This document shows, piece by piece, positions 32,860-43,500 of a stretch of DNA of 64,000 bases. Origin of the DNA: Atriophallophorus winterbourni (lineage: Eukaryota; Platyhelminthes; Trematoda; Plagiorchiida; Microphallidae); the NCBI GenBank assembly GCA_013407085.1, contig JACCGJ010000611.1, positions 65,926 to 129,925 on the forward strand, read 5' to 3'. The translations under genes were made by a program, and so were the position numbers. Position 1 is the first letter of the stretch, and every line of letters begins with the position of its first letter. The notes beneath the pieces were generated by a model, which had not been told where the DNA came from, searched no databases, and saw only the letters and a program-made list of their open reading frames with translations.

Positions 32860-33230
32860 TCTTGAGTGCTTTCTCTCGCGCGCGCCTGGTTCAAACTTTG
32901 CCAATTTCAACTTGGCGCGGTTCACGGCGCGCAAAATAGCACGTCACGTGTGATTGGGTGGAAATTAATCACAACCTTCACCCTGGACCAATCAGCGCCG
33001 TTCGAGCATGTATCACATCTTTCGGCTACGTGCAAAAACGAAAGCGCGCGCACACGTACACGTCAAGCAGACAAGTGATTAATGAAAGTGCGAACGGAAC
33101 AATTGGAGCATCGAGAACAACTGCCGGGAATGTCGATGAAGCCGTGAATCACCGGAATCGAGAAGTGGCGAAATTGCTTTCCCACGTTGAGAATAATCAT
33201 GGAGAAAAGTTGTAAAATGGAGAAAACAAA
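32860..33230 (+). other. CpG-rich stretch with CCAAT and CACGTG motifs
   Basis: The stretch is rich in CpG (CTCGCGCGCGCC, GGCGCGGTTCACGGCGCGC) and has GTCACGTGTGATTGGG (E-box beside an inverted CCAAT) and GACCAATCAGCGCC (CCAAT). An open frame continues to 33213 (SANGTIGASRTTAGNVDEAV then NHRNREVAKLLSHVENNHGE) without a known motif. It lies just upstream of the PLE, so it may be a promoter of an unseen gene or a retroelement end. Confidence 0.4.
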
Positions 33231-33642
33231 GTTTTGGGGATTTTTAGGGCTTTAGTAAAGGCTATTGGGTCGATCATGATCATTTGATACTTATTTACCC
33301 AGTAATTTCCGGAGATAATCAGCCCAGAAGCGATTAGACAGCCGTGTCATTGGGTACCTATGATAGCGAACTTCGTTATCAAATAACTCGTGAATAAAAA
33401 GTTGGTTGAAAGTCTTGATAAGATGTATTATTAAGCTTATTGTAATAGGTTATGATTTTTAAATATCAATCTCTGTGCGCCACTGAAGGAAAATGAATAG
33501 AGAATATGATTCATTCTTCTTCTACTTCTAAACATGAGCCCCTCATTAGTGTATTCACACCATGTAACACCACTCAGCCGGTCAACGTAAATAACTTATT
33601 TATTTGTAAGACATAGTTGTTCTCCGAGCTGAAATGGTTGAT

Positions 33643-33690
33643 TGCAGAAGTTTCGTCACCAACCTAGATGACATCATCAGCGGAACTTCT
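33643..33690 (-). ncRNA. PLE hammerhead ribozyme, left arm (probably inactive)
   Basis: Minus strand: TTCCG, CTGATGA (33674-33680 complement), T-GTCATC-TAGGTT-GGTGAC (stem II with one U-G pair), GAAA, then CTTCTGC. The core and stem II hold. Where the right arm has CGTCC, giving the palindromic ACGT stem III and a GUC cleavage triplet, this copy has CTTCT, so stem III is no longer self-complementary. Confidence 0.68.
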
Positions 33691-33843
33691 TTCGAAGTGA
33701 TTGGGCGGCGGGCGATGTTCAAATATATTCGCTTCTCTGCGATCTCATCTAGTGTGATTGGCTGATCTTCTTGATTGTGCCCTTTGTTGGCGCGTTCTCA
33801 TTTGTCCGTAGATTGCATCCAATTGAATGTGTTCATTGATTGA

Positions 33844-34716
33844 TCATGCTGTTGAATGCCATGCTTCAAGGAACTCTCGTATATGTCGAGTTCTGCTTTT
33901 TGCGATCAACTCTGTTTCATCCCAATTGAACCCGTGTCCTTCTTGATCCATGTGCGCCGATATTACCGACTTGTGATCATGTCGTCGAGTAGCCAATTCG
34001 TGTTCGTGTATCCTTGTTTCTAATCTTCCAGTCTGTCCGATATAGTTTTTGTCACAATTAGAACATGGAATTCTGTACACGACGTTGTTTCTTTCTTCTT
34101 TTGCAAACGTGTCCTTGATTTTTACCAGCTGACTTCTCAGAGTGGACATCGGTTTGTGTGCGACATTGATTCCGAGCGGACGTAATATTCTTGCCGTAAT
34201 TTCTGAAATATTTTGTATATACGGGAGTGTCGCTCTTGCCGTGTTTGTATTGTTTTCGTGTGAGTGAATTGTTACGTCTTTGTTGCGGATGATGAATCCT
34301 CTTGGGTAACCGTTTTTCTGGAATAGTTTGAATAAATATTTCTCCTCTTCTTTCTTGAGTTGTTCGGTACTGCAATGTGTTTTCGCGCGGTTAAACAGCG
34401 TTCGTACGCAGCTCCGTTTGTGCGTGACCGGGTGCTTGCTTCTGAAGTTTAAGATTTGATCCGTGTTTGTTCCTTTCCTGTAAACACTTGTTTCAAGGTT
34501 TCCCGTCTCTGTTCTTCGCACGTTTACGTCCAGAAATGGTAGACAGTTGTTCGCTTCGATTTCCTTTGTAAATTGAGTTCCCGTGAAGACGCAGTTGAGT
34601 AGTCGATGTGCATCCTCTAAGTTTTCTTTCTTCAGAATCACGAACGTATCATCGACGTATCGACTCCAGAATTTGGGTTGAATTAGCGGTAAGGCGATTC
34701 GCTCCAGTCTTTGCAT
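33844..34716 (-). pseudogene. PLE polyprotein end: RT palm remnant plus GIY-YIG endonuclease
   Basis: Open for 290 residues on the minus strand. RYVDDTFVILKK near residue 20 is the RT motif C (YVDD). NNCLPFLDVNVRR near residue 55 is the following conserved PLE block. RSCVRTLFNRAKTHC and GYPRGFI belong to the linker before the endonuclease. NNVVYRIPCSNCDKNYIGQT from about residue 213 holds the GIY/YIG core and Cys pair, and TRIHEH carries the catalytic Arg. The terminal block is FNWDETELIAKSRTRHIREF then LEAWH. One Arg is missing after TGR relative to the right arm. Most of the RT is gone, so the product would not reverse transcribe. Confidence 0.82.
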
Positions 34717-34833
34717 TACGACTTCCGCTATATTATTATTAGAATATTATATGTATATATATATATTATATATAATTAGAATATTCCGGCAAGAATATTA
34801 CGCCCGCTCGGGATCAATGTCGCACACAAACCG

Positions 34834-35241
34834 ATGTCCACTCTGAGAAGTCAGCTGGGGAAAATCAAGGACACGTTTGAAAAAGAAGAAAGAAACAACG
34901 TCGTGTACAGAATTCCACGTTCTAATTGTGACAAAAACTATATCGGACAGACGGGAAGGAGATTAGAAACAAGGATACACGAACACAAATTGGCTACTCG
35001 ACGACATGATCACAAGTCGGTAATATCGGCGCACATGGATCAAGAAGGACACGAGTTTAATTGGGATGAAACAGAGATAATCGCAAAAGGCAGAACTCGA
35101 CATATACGGGAGTTCCTTGAAGCATGGCATTCGACAGCACGATCAATCAATGAACACCTTCAATTGGATGCAATCTACGGACCAATGAGAACACGCCAAC
35201 AAAGGGCACAATCAAGAAGATCAGCCAATCACACAAGATGA
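34834..35241 (+). pseudogene. PLE GIY-YIG endonuclease, inverted second copy
   Basis: Open for 135 residues on the plus strand. MSTLRSQLGKIKDTFEKEER, NNVVYRIPRSNCDKNYIGQT, GRRLETRIHEHK, VISAHMDQEGHEFNWDETEI and HIREFLEAWHSTARSINEHL correspond to the left-arm copy read in reverse. Here Cys is Arg in the PRSNC segment. The domain is complete, with no RT upstream. The frame runs on into the pLTR, where ITHTR-type residues end it. Confidence 0.8.
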
Positions 35242-35300
35242 GATCGCAGAGAAGCGAATAAATTCGAATATCGCCCGTCGCCCAATCACTTCGAAAGAAG

Positions 35301-35344
35301 TTCCGCTGATGATGTCATCTAGTTTGATGACGAAACGTCCGCAA
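35301..35344 (+). ncRNA. Type I hammerhead ribozyme in the PLE pLTR, core intact
   Basis: TTCCG (stem I), CTGATGA (35306-35312), T, GTCATC-TAGTTT-GATGAC (perfect 6-bp stem II, 35314-35331), GAAA (35332-35335), ACGT (stem III, 35335-35338), C (35339, predicted cleavage after it), CGCAA (stem I return with one C-C mismatch). PLE-encoded minimal hammerheads with palindromic stem III acting as dimers are known from other animals; this fits the type. Confidence 0.83.
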
Positions 35345-35399
35345 TCAACCATATCAGCTCGGAGAACAACTATGTCTTACAATATTTCGAACTGTCCAC

Positions 35400-35880
35400 A
35401 CCGTTCCAGACTGAGGTCTCGACCGTCAGAGGGGCACAACCCCTCCCAATCGTGAAGAAAGAACCTTACACTTAGTTGGAGCTAAGTGCAAACCGTACCT
35501 AGACGCCTCCAATGCTAGCTGGTTCAAGGCATTCTGTAGGAACACCGGATCATCACCAAGCAAAGCAATGTGATCGGCATAATCAAGGTCAGTGACACGG
35601 TTACCTGGAAGTAGCTTAATCCCACCCACAGCGAAGCTACGGAGAGCATTCTGGAGGACAGCCATGGCGCACGCCACTGGTTGTGCGAAACGCCGGCGAT
35701 AGGCTGTCGTAGACCCTGACCCTTCCTGAAGAATGAGAATAGAGCTCCTTCAAGATGGCGACATACTTAGGAGGGATCCCACTCCTAAGCAAGCAGTTCT
35801 AAAGAGTAGTTCTGTCCACCGAGTCGAACGCGGCCCGGATGTCCAGAAAAGCTACGATGGTTGGTCGCCGGTACATCTAG
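35400..35880 (-). mobile_element. Non-LTR retrotransposon RT fragment (another LINE family)
   Basis: On the minus strand VAFLDIRAAFDSVDRT (motif A), NCLLRSGIPPKYVAILKELY, SGRVRVY, and after a frameshift GGIKLLPGNRVTDLDYADHI followed by ALLGDDPVFLQNALNQLALE and YGLHLAPTKCKVL. Motif C is YADH instead of YADD, so the catalytic site is lost. The pattern is close to trematode RTE-type elements but differs from the RTE-like family that ends in GGCCAACAAC. Confidence 0.75.
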
Positions 35881-36029
35881 GGAAATAAACAGTCTACAGC
35901 TACACGTTACTCATTGTTGAAGGCTAGCGTAGTTTCTGTCGGATCTATATAATGTAACAGAACTTCACATTTAGCAGGTTCAAATCCCATTCCAGTGGAT
36001 GATTCGGTACAACTTATGTATGAATGAAT

Positions 36030-36285
36030 GAAATCACAAGCCTGATCCAGGCAAAGTGCCGCACAGTCGATACAACGTAGTCGTTCAGGAGTAGCCTGTC
36101 AATCTATATAGGAATTAAAGAAAAGAACTAGTTTCTTATGACAGCATATCTTAATGCTGGTTATCGGTATGTATTTATGAAATTCCAAGCCTGATCCAGG
36201 CAAATGCCACACAGTCAAAGACTGCACATGGGCTCAGATACTATCAGGTTGCCCAGACATAGCCAGATATTAGAAGGAAAATAAC
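36030..36285 (+). repeat. Unclassified repeat C, two short copies
   Basis: GAAATCACAAGCCTGATCCA-GGCAAAGTGCCGCACAGTC near 36029 and again near 36178, the second extending through GACTGCACATGGGCTCAGAT to AGCCAGATATTAGAAGG. The same blocks occur at 38675, 40015 and 52155. No coding motif is visible. It could be a SINE or the 5' part of a longer element. Confidence 0.65.
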
Positions 36286-36387
36286 AATGGCAAATCAATG
36301 CCATGCCAATTTTACCCCTCTCTAAATGTGCATCTGCCATAGTGGCTTGCAGCTAGTCAAAGTTATTTGTTTTATTTCATCTGCCAC

Positions 36388-36437
36388 TATTTATATCTGC
36401 CGGTTTGATCATTTCAGTCTTTTTGACTTGACAACCC
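36388..36437 (+). promoter_or_regulatory. Casein kinase I 5' flank: TATA-like run and possible acceptor
   Basis: ACTATTTATATCTG at about 36386-36400 could be a TATA-like element. Alternatively, TTTGATCATTTCAG ending at 36417 is a good splice acceptor 20 bases before the ATG. It could take an upstream 5' UTR exon or a trans-spliced leader, which flatworms use. The sequence alone cannot decide between them. Confidence 0.4.
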
Positions 36438-36644
36438 ATGGATGCCCCACGAATATCGGGCTCTGAAGCATACGTGATCGATAAAAAATGGCGTCTTGTC
36501 AGGAAAATTGGCAGTGGATCATTTGGAACAATTTTCTTGGGCATCAATATTGAGACATCAGAGGAAGTGGCTATAAAATTCGAGAGAGTTGGTGTCCGAC
36601 ACCCTCAACTACATTTCGAAAGCCGTGTGTATAGAATACTACAG
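36438..36644 (+). CDS. CSNK1A1-like: Casein kinase I (alpha-like), exon 1
   Basis: Encodes residues 1-69 of a 353-residue serine/threonine kinase. The start ATG is followed by a second-codon Asp and begins [20 protein letters not shown]. The glycine loop KIGSGSFG is at residues 23-30 and the ATP-binding Lys of VAIK at residue 47. [16 protein letters not shown] matches the CK1 alpha and delta helix C region. CK1 phosphorylates acidic or pre-phosphorylated sites in Wnt, Hedgehog, circadian and vesicle-trafficking proteins. The exon ends in phase 0 at CAG/GTAATA. Divergence from vertebrate CK1 alpha is moderate (Thr-Ile-Phe-Leu where Asp-Ile-Tyr-Leu is usual after the glycine loop). Confidence 0.92.
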
Positions 36645-36678
36645 GTAATACATGATCTCCCATTATTTCCCCCTCAAG
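36645..36678 (+). other. 34-nt intron of casein kinase I
   Basis: GTAATACATG to TTTCCCCCTCAAG with GT-AG ends. Removing it joins YRILQ directly to [12 protein letters not shown], exactly the uninterrupted CK1 sequence YKILQGGVGIPxIRWYG less one Gly. Very short introns near gene starts are known in flatworms. Confidence 0.9.
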
Positions 36679-36977
36679 GGTGTAACCGGAATACCCCGCA
36701 TCCGTTTCTATGGACTCGACGGTGTTCGAAATACGCATTATGCTCTTGTGATGGAATTACTTGGTCCCAGTTTAGAAGCGTTATTTGAACATTGTGGACG
36801 TCAATTCACGTTGAAGACAGTAGTCATGCTGGCTGATCAAATGCTGACTCGCATCGAAGCATTGCACTCTCGTCATTTTATTCATCGGGATATCAAACCA
36901 GATAATTTTCTAATGGGCATCGGGCGGAACGGAAATAAAGTATATTTAATCGATTTTGGCCTCGCGAAAAAATTCAG
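36679..36977 (+). CDS. CSNK1A1-like: Casein kinase I (alpha-like), exon 2
   Basis: Residues 70-169. It holds the hinge and catalytic core: [40 protein letters not shown], the catalytic loop [16 protein letters not shown] (Asp at residue 140, Lys 142, Asn 145) and the magnesium-binding DFG at residues 161-163 in [19 protein letters not shown] and the FYG of RIRFYG favour CK1 alpha over delta/epsilon. The exon ends in phase 2 (AG of an Arg codon) at a CAG/GTACTT donor and is completed by exon 3 at 44431. All catalytic residues are present, so the kinase should be active. Confidence 0.92.
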
Positions 36978-38674
36978 GTACTTTCTCATCCGACTTTTTT
37001 GCTGTTCATTTGTATCGATGAGTCTGTGTCATCTTACACAATCAACACATTAGTTCTTTTTGTATGATGAAATCACAAGGTGTTCTTAATCGCTGCGAAT
37101 ACAACTACCGGTAATGACGTAAAGATTCCTCAAACTGGACTAAAAAGAATCACTTTTGACTCACTGCAAACCTAAAGTAATCAGAAACATACTGGAATAT
37201 AAGCATGGAAAGCGTGCAATAGCTGCTAAACTTTCTCGAAATATTATCTACCATTTCCCTTACTTTTTAATTCCAGTCTTTACCATTCTATTTAGGATTC
37301 TATTTGGAACCCTTGAATGGCAGTTAAGCATTCTTCACTTGCTACAGGCGTACTACTATTTCTAATGTGGATGCTTTATGTCCCTATCCAAGAGTCAGTA
37401 GTGTTTCGTTTTTAACGCCGTCGTAATTTGCCATGGCTGCCTCACTTATTTTCACTTGTTATGTTTATTCTTTGATTGGTCTAGGCTAATGCGAGCTTAC
37501 TCGGTTACATGACCTTGGTACTCGTTTCGGTGAATAATTGATAGTATCATTTCTTCCGTCGTTCTCTGACGGAAGCCGTCGTACATTTATTGTGCGCTCT
37601 CACGAGATTTTGTGAGATCATATTCTGCTAATTCGCCTGTATCTAGAAATTTGATTTGATCATGCAAGACTGCTTTGCGCATGCTGAGATCTCGTACTGT
37701 TTGCAATATCGCTACGACTATTCTCAATTTTTTTCGACCCGTTGTCTCCTTTGCGGCTTCATACTTAATGTTTTGGGTTGCCTGCTCTCGGTTACCTAGA
37801 CTATTTCAGGTCAACGTCTTTGAATGACTTCGTGAGGGATTTTTAAGTAACTGATTCAAATTTTTCTCTCTCATGTCTTTGAAATTTGATCGGTTAGGCT
37901 CGTTGTTTGCCAGCTAAGCTCTATAAATTTTGAGCTTTAATGTGTTTACACACAGCCGTATTTCTCAGTTTTTCAAGTGAATAATTATTAGCATGATTAT
38001 GTTCCTCTTCTTAGGAATTGTTTGTCTTCACATTGATGTTCGACATCGTAATTTGTGACTTTGGATCCGAACCATGCATCTTCTCTCGTGTTCAGCTCAT
38101 GTTCTTTTCTATTGACTGCACTTGACGATGCATCAACTTAGCCAGTCATCGATTTCAAAATCCATTGCCTTCACTTTTTATTGTTATTCTTTCGACGCTT
38201 TGCGACCTGATATGTTGCCATTTAAGCCAAAGTGCATAAACCCTTCGGATAAATATGCTCCTATGTCAATCCAAAATTGCGTTTCTGCACCATCTCTGTT
38301 TATATACCTTTTTATTCTCTGCATTTTAATCTTGTCTACGCATTTGATGCTTACAACTAACTCTTGATGATACTTATGCTTCTATCGTATTGCTGAAATT
38401 GAAAAATCCCGCCACGCTGGCCATCAACTCATTGTCCAACAGTTCAACAACAGAATATTGGGAGACTGAATAGTGATCAGGCACAAACTGGATTTTGTTT
38501 ACCGTATCATATCACATTTTAATTGTGTATCGTTCCGGATCAACCTAGTAACTTTTGTGGGACTTAAGGAGCTGTCATTGATTGTGAGGGTGTGTTGTGC
38601 GCCACCATACGGATCGCCAAAAGAAATCATCATTGTCGGCCGCAAATGATACCAGTTTTAGACGGGATACATGT

Positions 38675-39090
38675 ATGTATGAAAGCACCAGTCTGATCCA
38701 AGCGAAGTGCCGCACAGTCATAGACTGCACGTGGGCTGAGATACTGCCAGGTTGTCCTGGCCCAGACAGATATGAGAAAGAGCATAGAAATGGCACTGGG
38801 ACTTTTACGCGTTTCAGCATGCAGCTCACTATCGATTGCCGTCGCGCTGAGACTGTACCTTAACGTGGTGCGTTGGTTTGTGTACCTTCAAGACCCATTG
38901 AGCTATTCTGGGTGGTGTCTTTTGGTGCCAGCAGAGCAGAGGTCAGACAAACTCCGTCTCAACCCACTGCCTTGTGGTTCAGGCTTTTTAGCCAAAGGCT
39001 CCGGGTGGGGCCCCATTAGTCAACCCCCTACTTCGGCCTGGGCAACCGGGTAGTATCACGCCCACAAGCAACTATAAAAATAAAGGTAAA
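38675..39090 (+). repeat. Unclassified repeat C, longest copy
   Basis: Begins GAAAGCACCAGTCTGATCCA, continues through GTGCCGCACAGTCATAGACT-GCACGTGGGCTGAGATACTG and CCCAGACAGATATGAGAAAG, then GC-rich sequence ending AACTATAAAAATAAAGGTAA, a tail-like A-rich 3' end. The GC-rich second half is seen only in this copy. An A-rich end suggests retroposition on the plus strand. Confidence 0.6.
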
Positions 39091-40014
39091 AAATGACACA
39101 TCCCGTGCTCCCACGCTCTCTGCTCAAAATGATTTAAATGATCTCACACTGCATGCAAACTTTTTTTTCCGTTTTGTGGTTCTTTGGGTAGCCCTGACAG
39201 AAGTGCAGCTTGTTCATCGAGGTTATTATTATTATTATTTATCCGGTATTATTTTTATATAATAAACAGAACAAAAAAACCCACAAAGTCGCATGTAGTG
39301 AAATTACAAAAAAAACAAGCTGCTTTTTGTGCACTTGCTTTTGCATATTCCGCTTGCCTTCTATCCCTTTTTTTACGCGCTTGCTTATCAGCTTTTCCTG
39401 CTTCATATTTCTTGGCACTTTGTCTGGCTCCAGACTTGTGCTCCATGATGATGATGATCGGTTGCAACTCAATTTAGCAGAGCACGGTACATTACTGCAA
39501 GATTGCACTTCCATGCATTGGCGAAATATAAATCGCAATAGCCTGGAATCAGGTAAATGGAGCAAAATCTTTGTACATCGTATTGATGTCGTGACCCTGT
39601 CGGAATGTTGGAAACAAAGCAACAATTGTATGTTGCAGTAGCGAGCTATCGGCTGCACCACAAGGTTAACGGTAATCAATGTGGCATGAATCGGTTTGTT
39701 TGGGCCAATAGCATTTCAATTTGCTGGAAGTGTTTTGGGGAAGTTTTTCTCTTTACGGATGCGTTTAGATTACCGTTTTATTCATCGATTCACTTCGCTA
39801 ATCCATGGCGCGATCAATGATGAGAGCTTGTTTAAAAACCTATTTTCTTTATTTCCTCCCAACTTATCAATTAGCCGTGGACTTATTCGGTTTATCAAAG
39901 GTGGGTACCTCACATACTAACCTTCCATGTTTATCACGGTGTTCCCCGCAAGCAAATTTGCCCTGCAAATCACTATGACGCAACTGATTGGGAAATTAGT
40001 TTATTTTCACCATG

Positions 40015-40125
40015 AGTATGTATACAATCACAAGCCTGATCCAGACAAAGGGCCGCACAGTCAGAGACTGCACGTGAGCTAAGATACAGTCAGGCTGCCC
40101 AGATCCAGACAGATGTAAGAACTTA
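40015..40125 (+). repeat. Unclassified repeat C, copy in casein kinase intron
   Basis: ATCACAAGCCTGATCCAGAC-AAAGGGCCGCACAGTC, GACTGCACGTGAGCTAAGAT, and CCCAGATCCAGACAGATGTA match the other copies. It lacks the GC-rich second half found at 38800-39050. Confidence 0.7.
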
Positions 40126-40446
40126 AAATTAACACTTTAACATGAGTCGCGCAGTGCAATGCCTCGGATGTGAACTTTCATGTTGATTTTGTTAGGTTTA
40201 ATCGTTATCACCTAAAGGATACCTGTAAACAGATGGCAACAAAGGATGCTACTACTCTCAATCTGGTACAGTGTTATCAGGATAGTTTGCTCAGCAAATT
40301 ATCAACAATCGGTATTTTTCATCAGACGTGTTGCGATAATATACAAATTTTGTTGCTTTATACTCTTACTGAACCTTCTTGATGTGTGCGAATATCAGGA
40401 AACCGGTTTTTTAAGATTTGCGTTTTACCGGCTCAACAGTTTTTAG

Positions 40447-40557
40447 TTTCAAGGCTCACTGAACCTGATCTTATTGTCTCCACCTGACGATGGCAAACAG
40501 CCTGAAACCGGTAGCGGTGTGTAAGGGATGGGGATGTAAGCACCACAATACTTTGTT
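40447..40557 (+). repeat. Family A retrozyme fragment with nearly intact hammerhead
   Basis: CACTGAACCTGATCTTATTG, TCTCCAC, CTGACGA (40484-40490; the seventh core position tolerates any base), TGGC-AAACA-GCCT, GAAA (40504-40507), ACCGGT, A, GCGG. Stem I has one A-C mismatch and stem II three GC pairs. It may still cleave weakly. Sense in the casein kinase I pre-mRNA. Confidence 0.72.
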
Positions 40558-43500
40558 AAATATTTGTCATTCTTTATTATTGGGCAAATGTCACTGTTAC
40601 AGTCCACATAGTAAAGTTTGCATTCGACCTGAAATCTAAGCAACAGCATACAAAAGCCAAATGTTCTTACAAATTTTGAGCCTTTAAATTACAGTTTAGC
40701 AGTCAGCGTTGAAAACATATCACTACCCTTCCAATTTGTACGACTTTTCTCTTTTTGAATCTCCCAGTTCGGATTTATAAACAAAACATACTTTGAAATT
40801 CAACCATGGCGCCGCACAATTTTGCATGTTGCACGTGTTCCGAGCCGTCAAACATTCAAATTTTACTTCAGAAGCGAAGGGATTCATGTGCTGCCATCAT
40901 ACACGAATTTGAGTAATCTCATCTACTTGAAGATAATCCGAATTGTTAGTACAAGAATTGTTGTCTAAATTCTGCTCAGCAATTCGCGTCATCGTGAACC
41001 CCGAATGCGTTCTGCTAATTGACAAACTCTTACTTGGTCAACACAGTCAGTGGTTTTCGTCATTGCTTAGGCGCATCGTAAGCAGTAAGCTGGCCTTCAA
41101 CCAGAATGATCTCGTTTACGTCCCGTCACCGAAGTCTGTTAATAGCACGTGTTGTGTCTGCTAGTAGAACTTCTGCATGTGTCTTAGCAAACGCTACTTG
41201 CGATGACAGTAAGCTTGCACCTTCTGAAACACGGTGCTCAGATTTTCTTTCGTCGCTTAGAAACTCGCGTATCTATCTCACTCTCGTGTTGTGCTTATTA
41301 TTGTACTAATCTCTAACCGTACGCAATAGCCAAACCATCCAGTCTCAAATTAAGCTTGCAGCTCATAAATCACCACCTGACTGATTTCACTATTCTACAG
41401 GTATAAAATTCAAGTTTCGGTGAGTGCTTTTGTATAAATTTGGCATACCTATTAGTCATCTGCCTAGCACGCTGACACTTGCTGCTGGTGAATCGCCGCA
41501 CCTAATTCCAACATTTTATTTTCCGCTATAGCGTCGCCCGAAACAGGGAATCTGACTCAAACGGTTTAACGTGCTCAGTGGCAAATTCCCAGGCTCGGAA
41601 CTAGCGCTTCTTGTTTTTAGTGATTACGCCATTACATGGTTAATAAGTATAGGCCCGATTCTTGACTAGAAAATGAGCAGCTGATGAGAAAAAGCGAAAA
41701 CTAGAAATCGAAAAGTTCATCTACTCTCCCCGGGGACTAAATTGGATTTGAATCATTTCCGTTCGCTATAAGCTGCAAAGCTAATGATTTTGATGATGAC
41801 AATGATATTGACGTGCCGCTAGTGCAAGCCTTAGGTTCGTTCTCCCATGCATTTATAGATTCCTTTCTTTGATATCAGACCATCAATCTCTTCATTTCAA
41901 CCTTTCATTATTCCATTCTTTTCAGGAATTTGAAATACAAGCTCTCAATTTCACGAGGCCGTTTCTGTCACGTTGAAAAACGGCTTTTTTAAATTTTTGT
42001 TCTTTTCTTCAGCTAGTTAGAGATATGAACAGTCGTACGACGAAGCCTACTGCAATGAGTTTGTACTCGTGAAATATTAGGGCGAAATCTTTGCGTCCAA
42101 TGTGCATTAGCGGCATAAATGACAGTTATGCCACACTACAATTGACAATCGCCAGTAATTCTTGGTGTGACAGAACTCGCATTGCTCATTCTCCATATCA
42201 ACTTTGGGTATATAACACCGTTATCTCCCATGCAGCTTAAAAGTCGTGTGATGCCATTATCAAGCCTAACGCGCCCCTTGAATTATTCACTATTCTGTTT
42301 TCCCAAGACTATTTCTATTCCGGTATCGGCTTCCTCTGTCACACAATGTCTCTTAAGGTATACTAAAACCTGTTCCGGTACACACTTTCACTTTAACAAA
42401 TCGTCTTTTTATCATGCATCTACTCTACATTCTCCTGCCTAAGCTAAACTTTTGTTTCTGAAATCAAGCGTTCTGTTCCTTTTATTTTTATTTTGCTATT
42501 TCTAATTCTCCATTTATCTGTTTACTTTTCCTATATCATTAATGTAGTTTAAGAATCACAGGTTTATATCGCTTTACGTGTCTTCCCCAATTCCATTTCG
42601 TCCGTTCGTTTTATTTCCTTTGTCTATTCCGTCTCAGTTCAAAATTCTCTCGCTTTACCCGACGAATGTTCCAAACCTCATACAGCTATTTTGTGTCTGA
42701 GCGTTGAGTTCACTGCTGAATAATCTTGACACGGTTAACTTTTTTCAATCCCGTAAACACTCACTTGCACGCTTTCCTTACACTCGCGTTTCACGACCGG
42801 TTACATTCTGTTTGTACTCATCATACGATCCGCTGCCGTATGTCTAGAAGATGAAATTGAATAGGGAGGTACACATGCTCTCAACTTTTAAGCATGGCAC
42901 AGCCATCACTTTCCACCGCATGAAAAGTTAATCCACATAAGCTTGAACAAAATATCTATATTCGCACCCTTGGGATGTTTCAGTGTAGATACTCGTTTCA
43001 GTCTCTACACTTTTCGCTCGAAAATAATTTATTGAATCATGAGTACCCCCCGTTTATTAATTTCGTTAACTTCAAACTGTTACCACAATTTCAATCTTGG
43101 TACTTGCCATGACAAATCTAGAATTAAGTGTAGTGTTTCCAGTCTGTCTGCCAATCAAACTTTTGTTATATTCTCGGCGGTACTAATTCGTTTTGGAAAT
43201 TTCTCGCTAAATGTGAGCACTTTGACATTGGTACACGCCTTCGTTATCATATGAAACCTCGTCGCACTGCATTTGTTTTTCACTGTACTTTCTAAAAGTC
43301 GATTGATGGACATTGTATCGCTCTCGGGGTTCTTCAATGCGCATCACGAAAACTTCCATATTATCGTCCCCTCCCTAAACTAATTTTTCATCAAACTTGT
43401 TCTCCATGGATCAATTTTTCCTTTCTCATCAGTTATGGTCACGACTAGTTTGATGCGAGAGGATAGTCGAATTGGTACGAGAACAACGCCCGTGTGCTTA

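Larger units (their letters stand above)
33613..35375. mobile_element. Penelope-like element with large inverted terminal arms
   Basis: The plus strand begins CATAGTTGTTCTCCGAGC and ends GCTCGGAGAACAACTATG, perfect inverted ends. The arms, about 33613-34199 and 34794-35375, are near-complete inverted copies and include the GIY-YIG coding sequence on both sides. The interior (34200-34735, minus strand) keeps the end of the RT. This is the inverted pLTR arrangement known from Penelope-like elements, with the right-hand copy 5'-truncated within the endonuclease. An AT-rich palindromic run (34741-34790) sits at the turn between the arms. Each arm carries a hammerhead in its terminal part. Confidence 0.83.

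Noticed and set aside
35975..36000. GGTTCAAATCCC, a B-box-like string
   Set aside because: No matching A box or cloverleaf around it; it may be part of an old SINE but this cannot be shown.
39210..39679. Frames of 143 and 146 codons on opposite strands in casein kinase intron 2
   Set aside because: Composition-driven (Cys/Phe/Ser-rich on one strand, mirrored on the other), without domain or splice support.
42795..42842. Possible family B retrozyme end on the minus strand (CGACCGGTTACATTCTGTTTG)
   Set aside because: ACCGG and the AAACA loop are present but GAAA and most of the core are lost and no body sequence follows; too weak to annotate.
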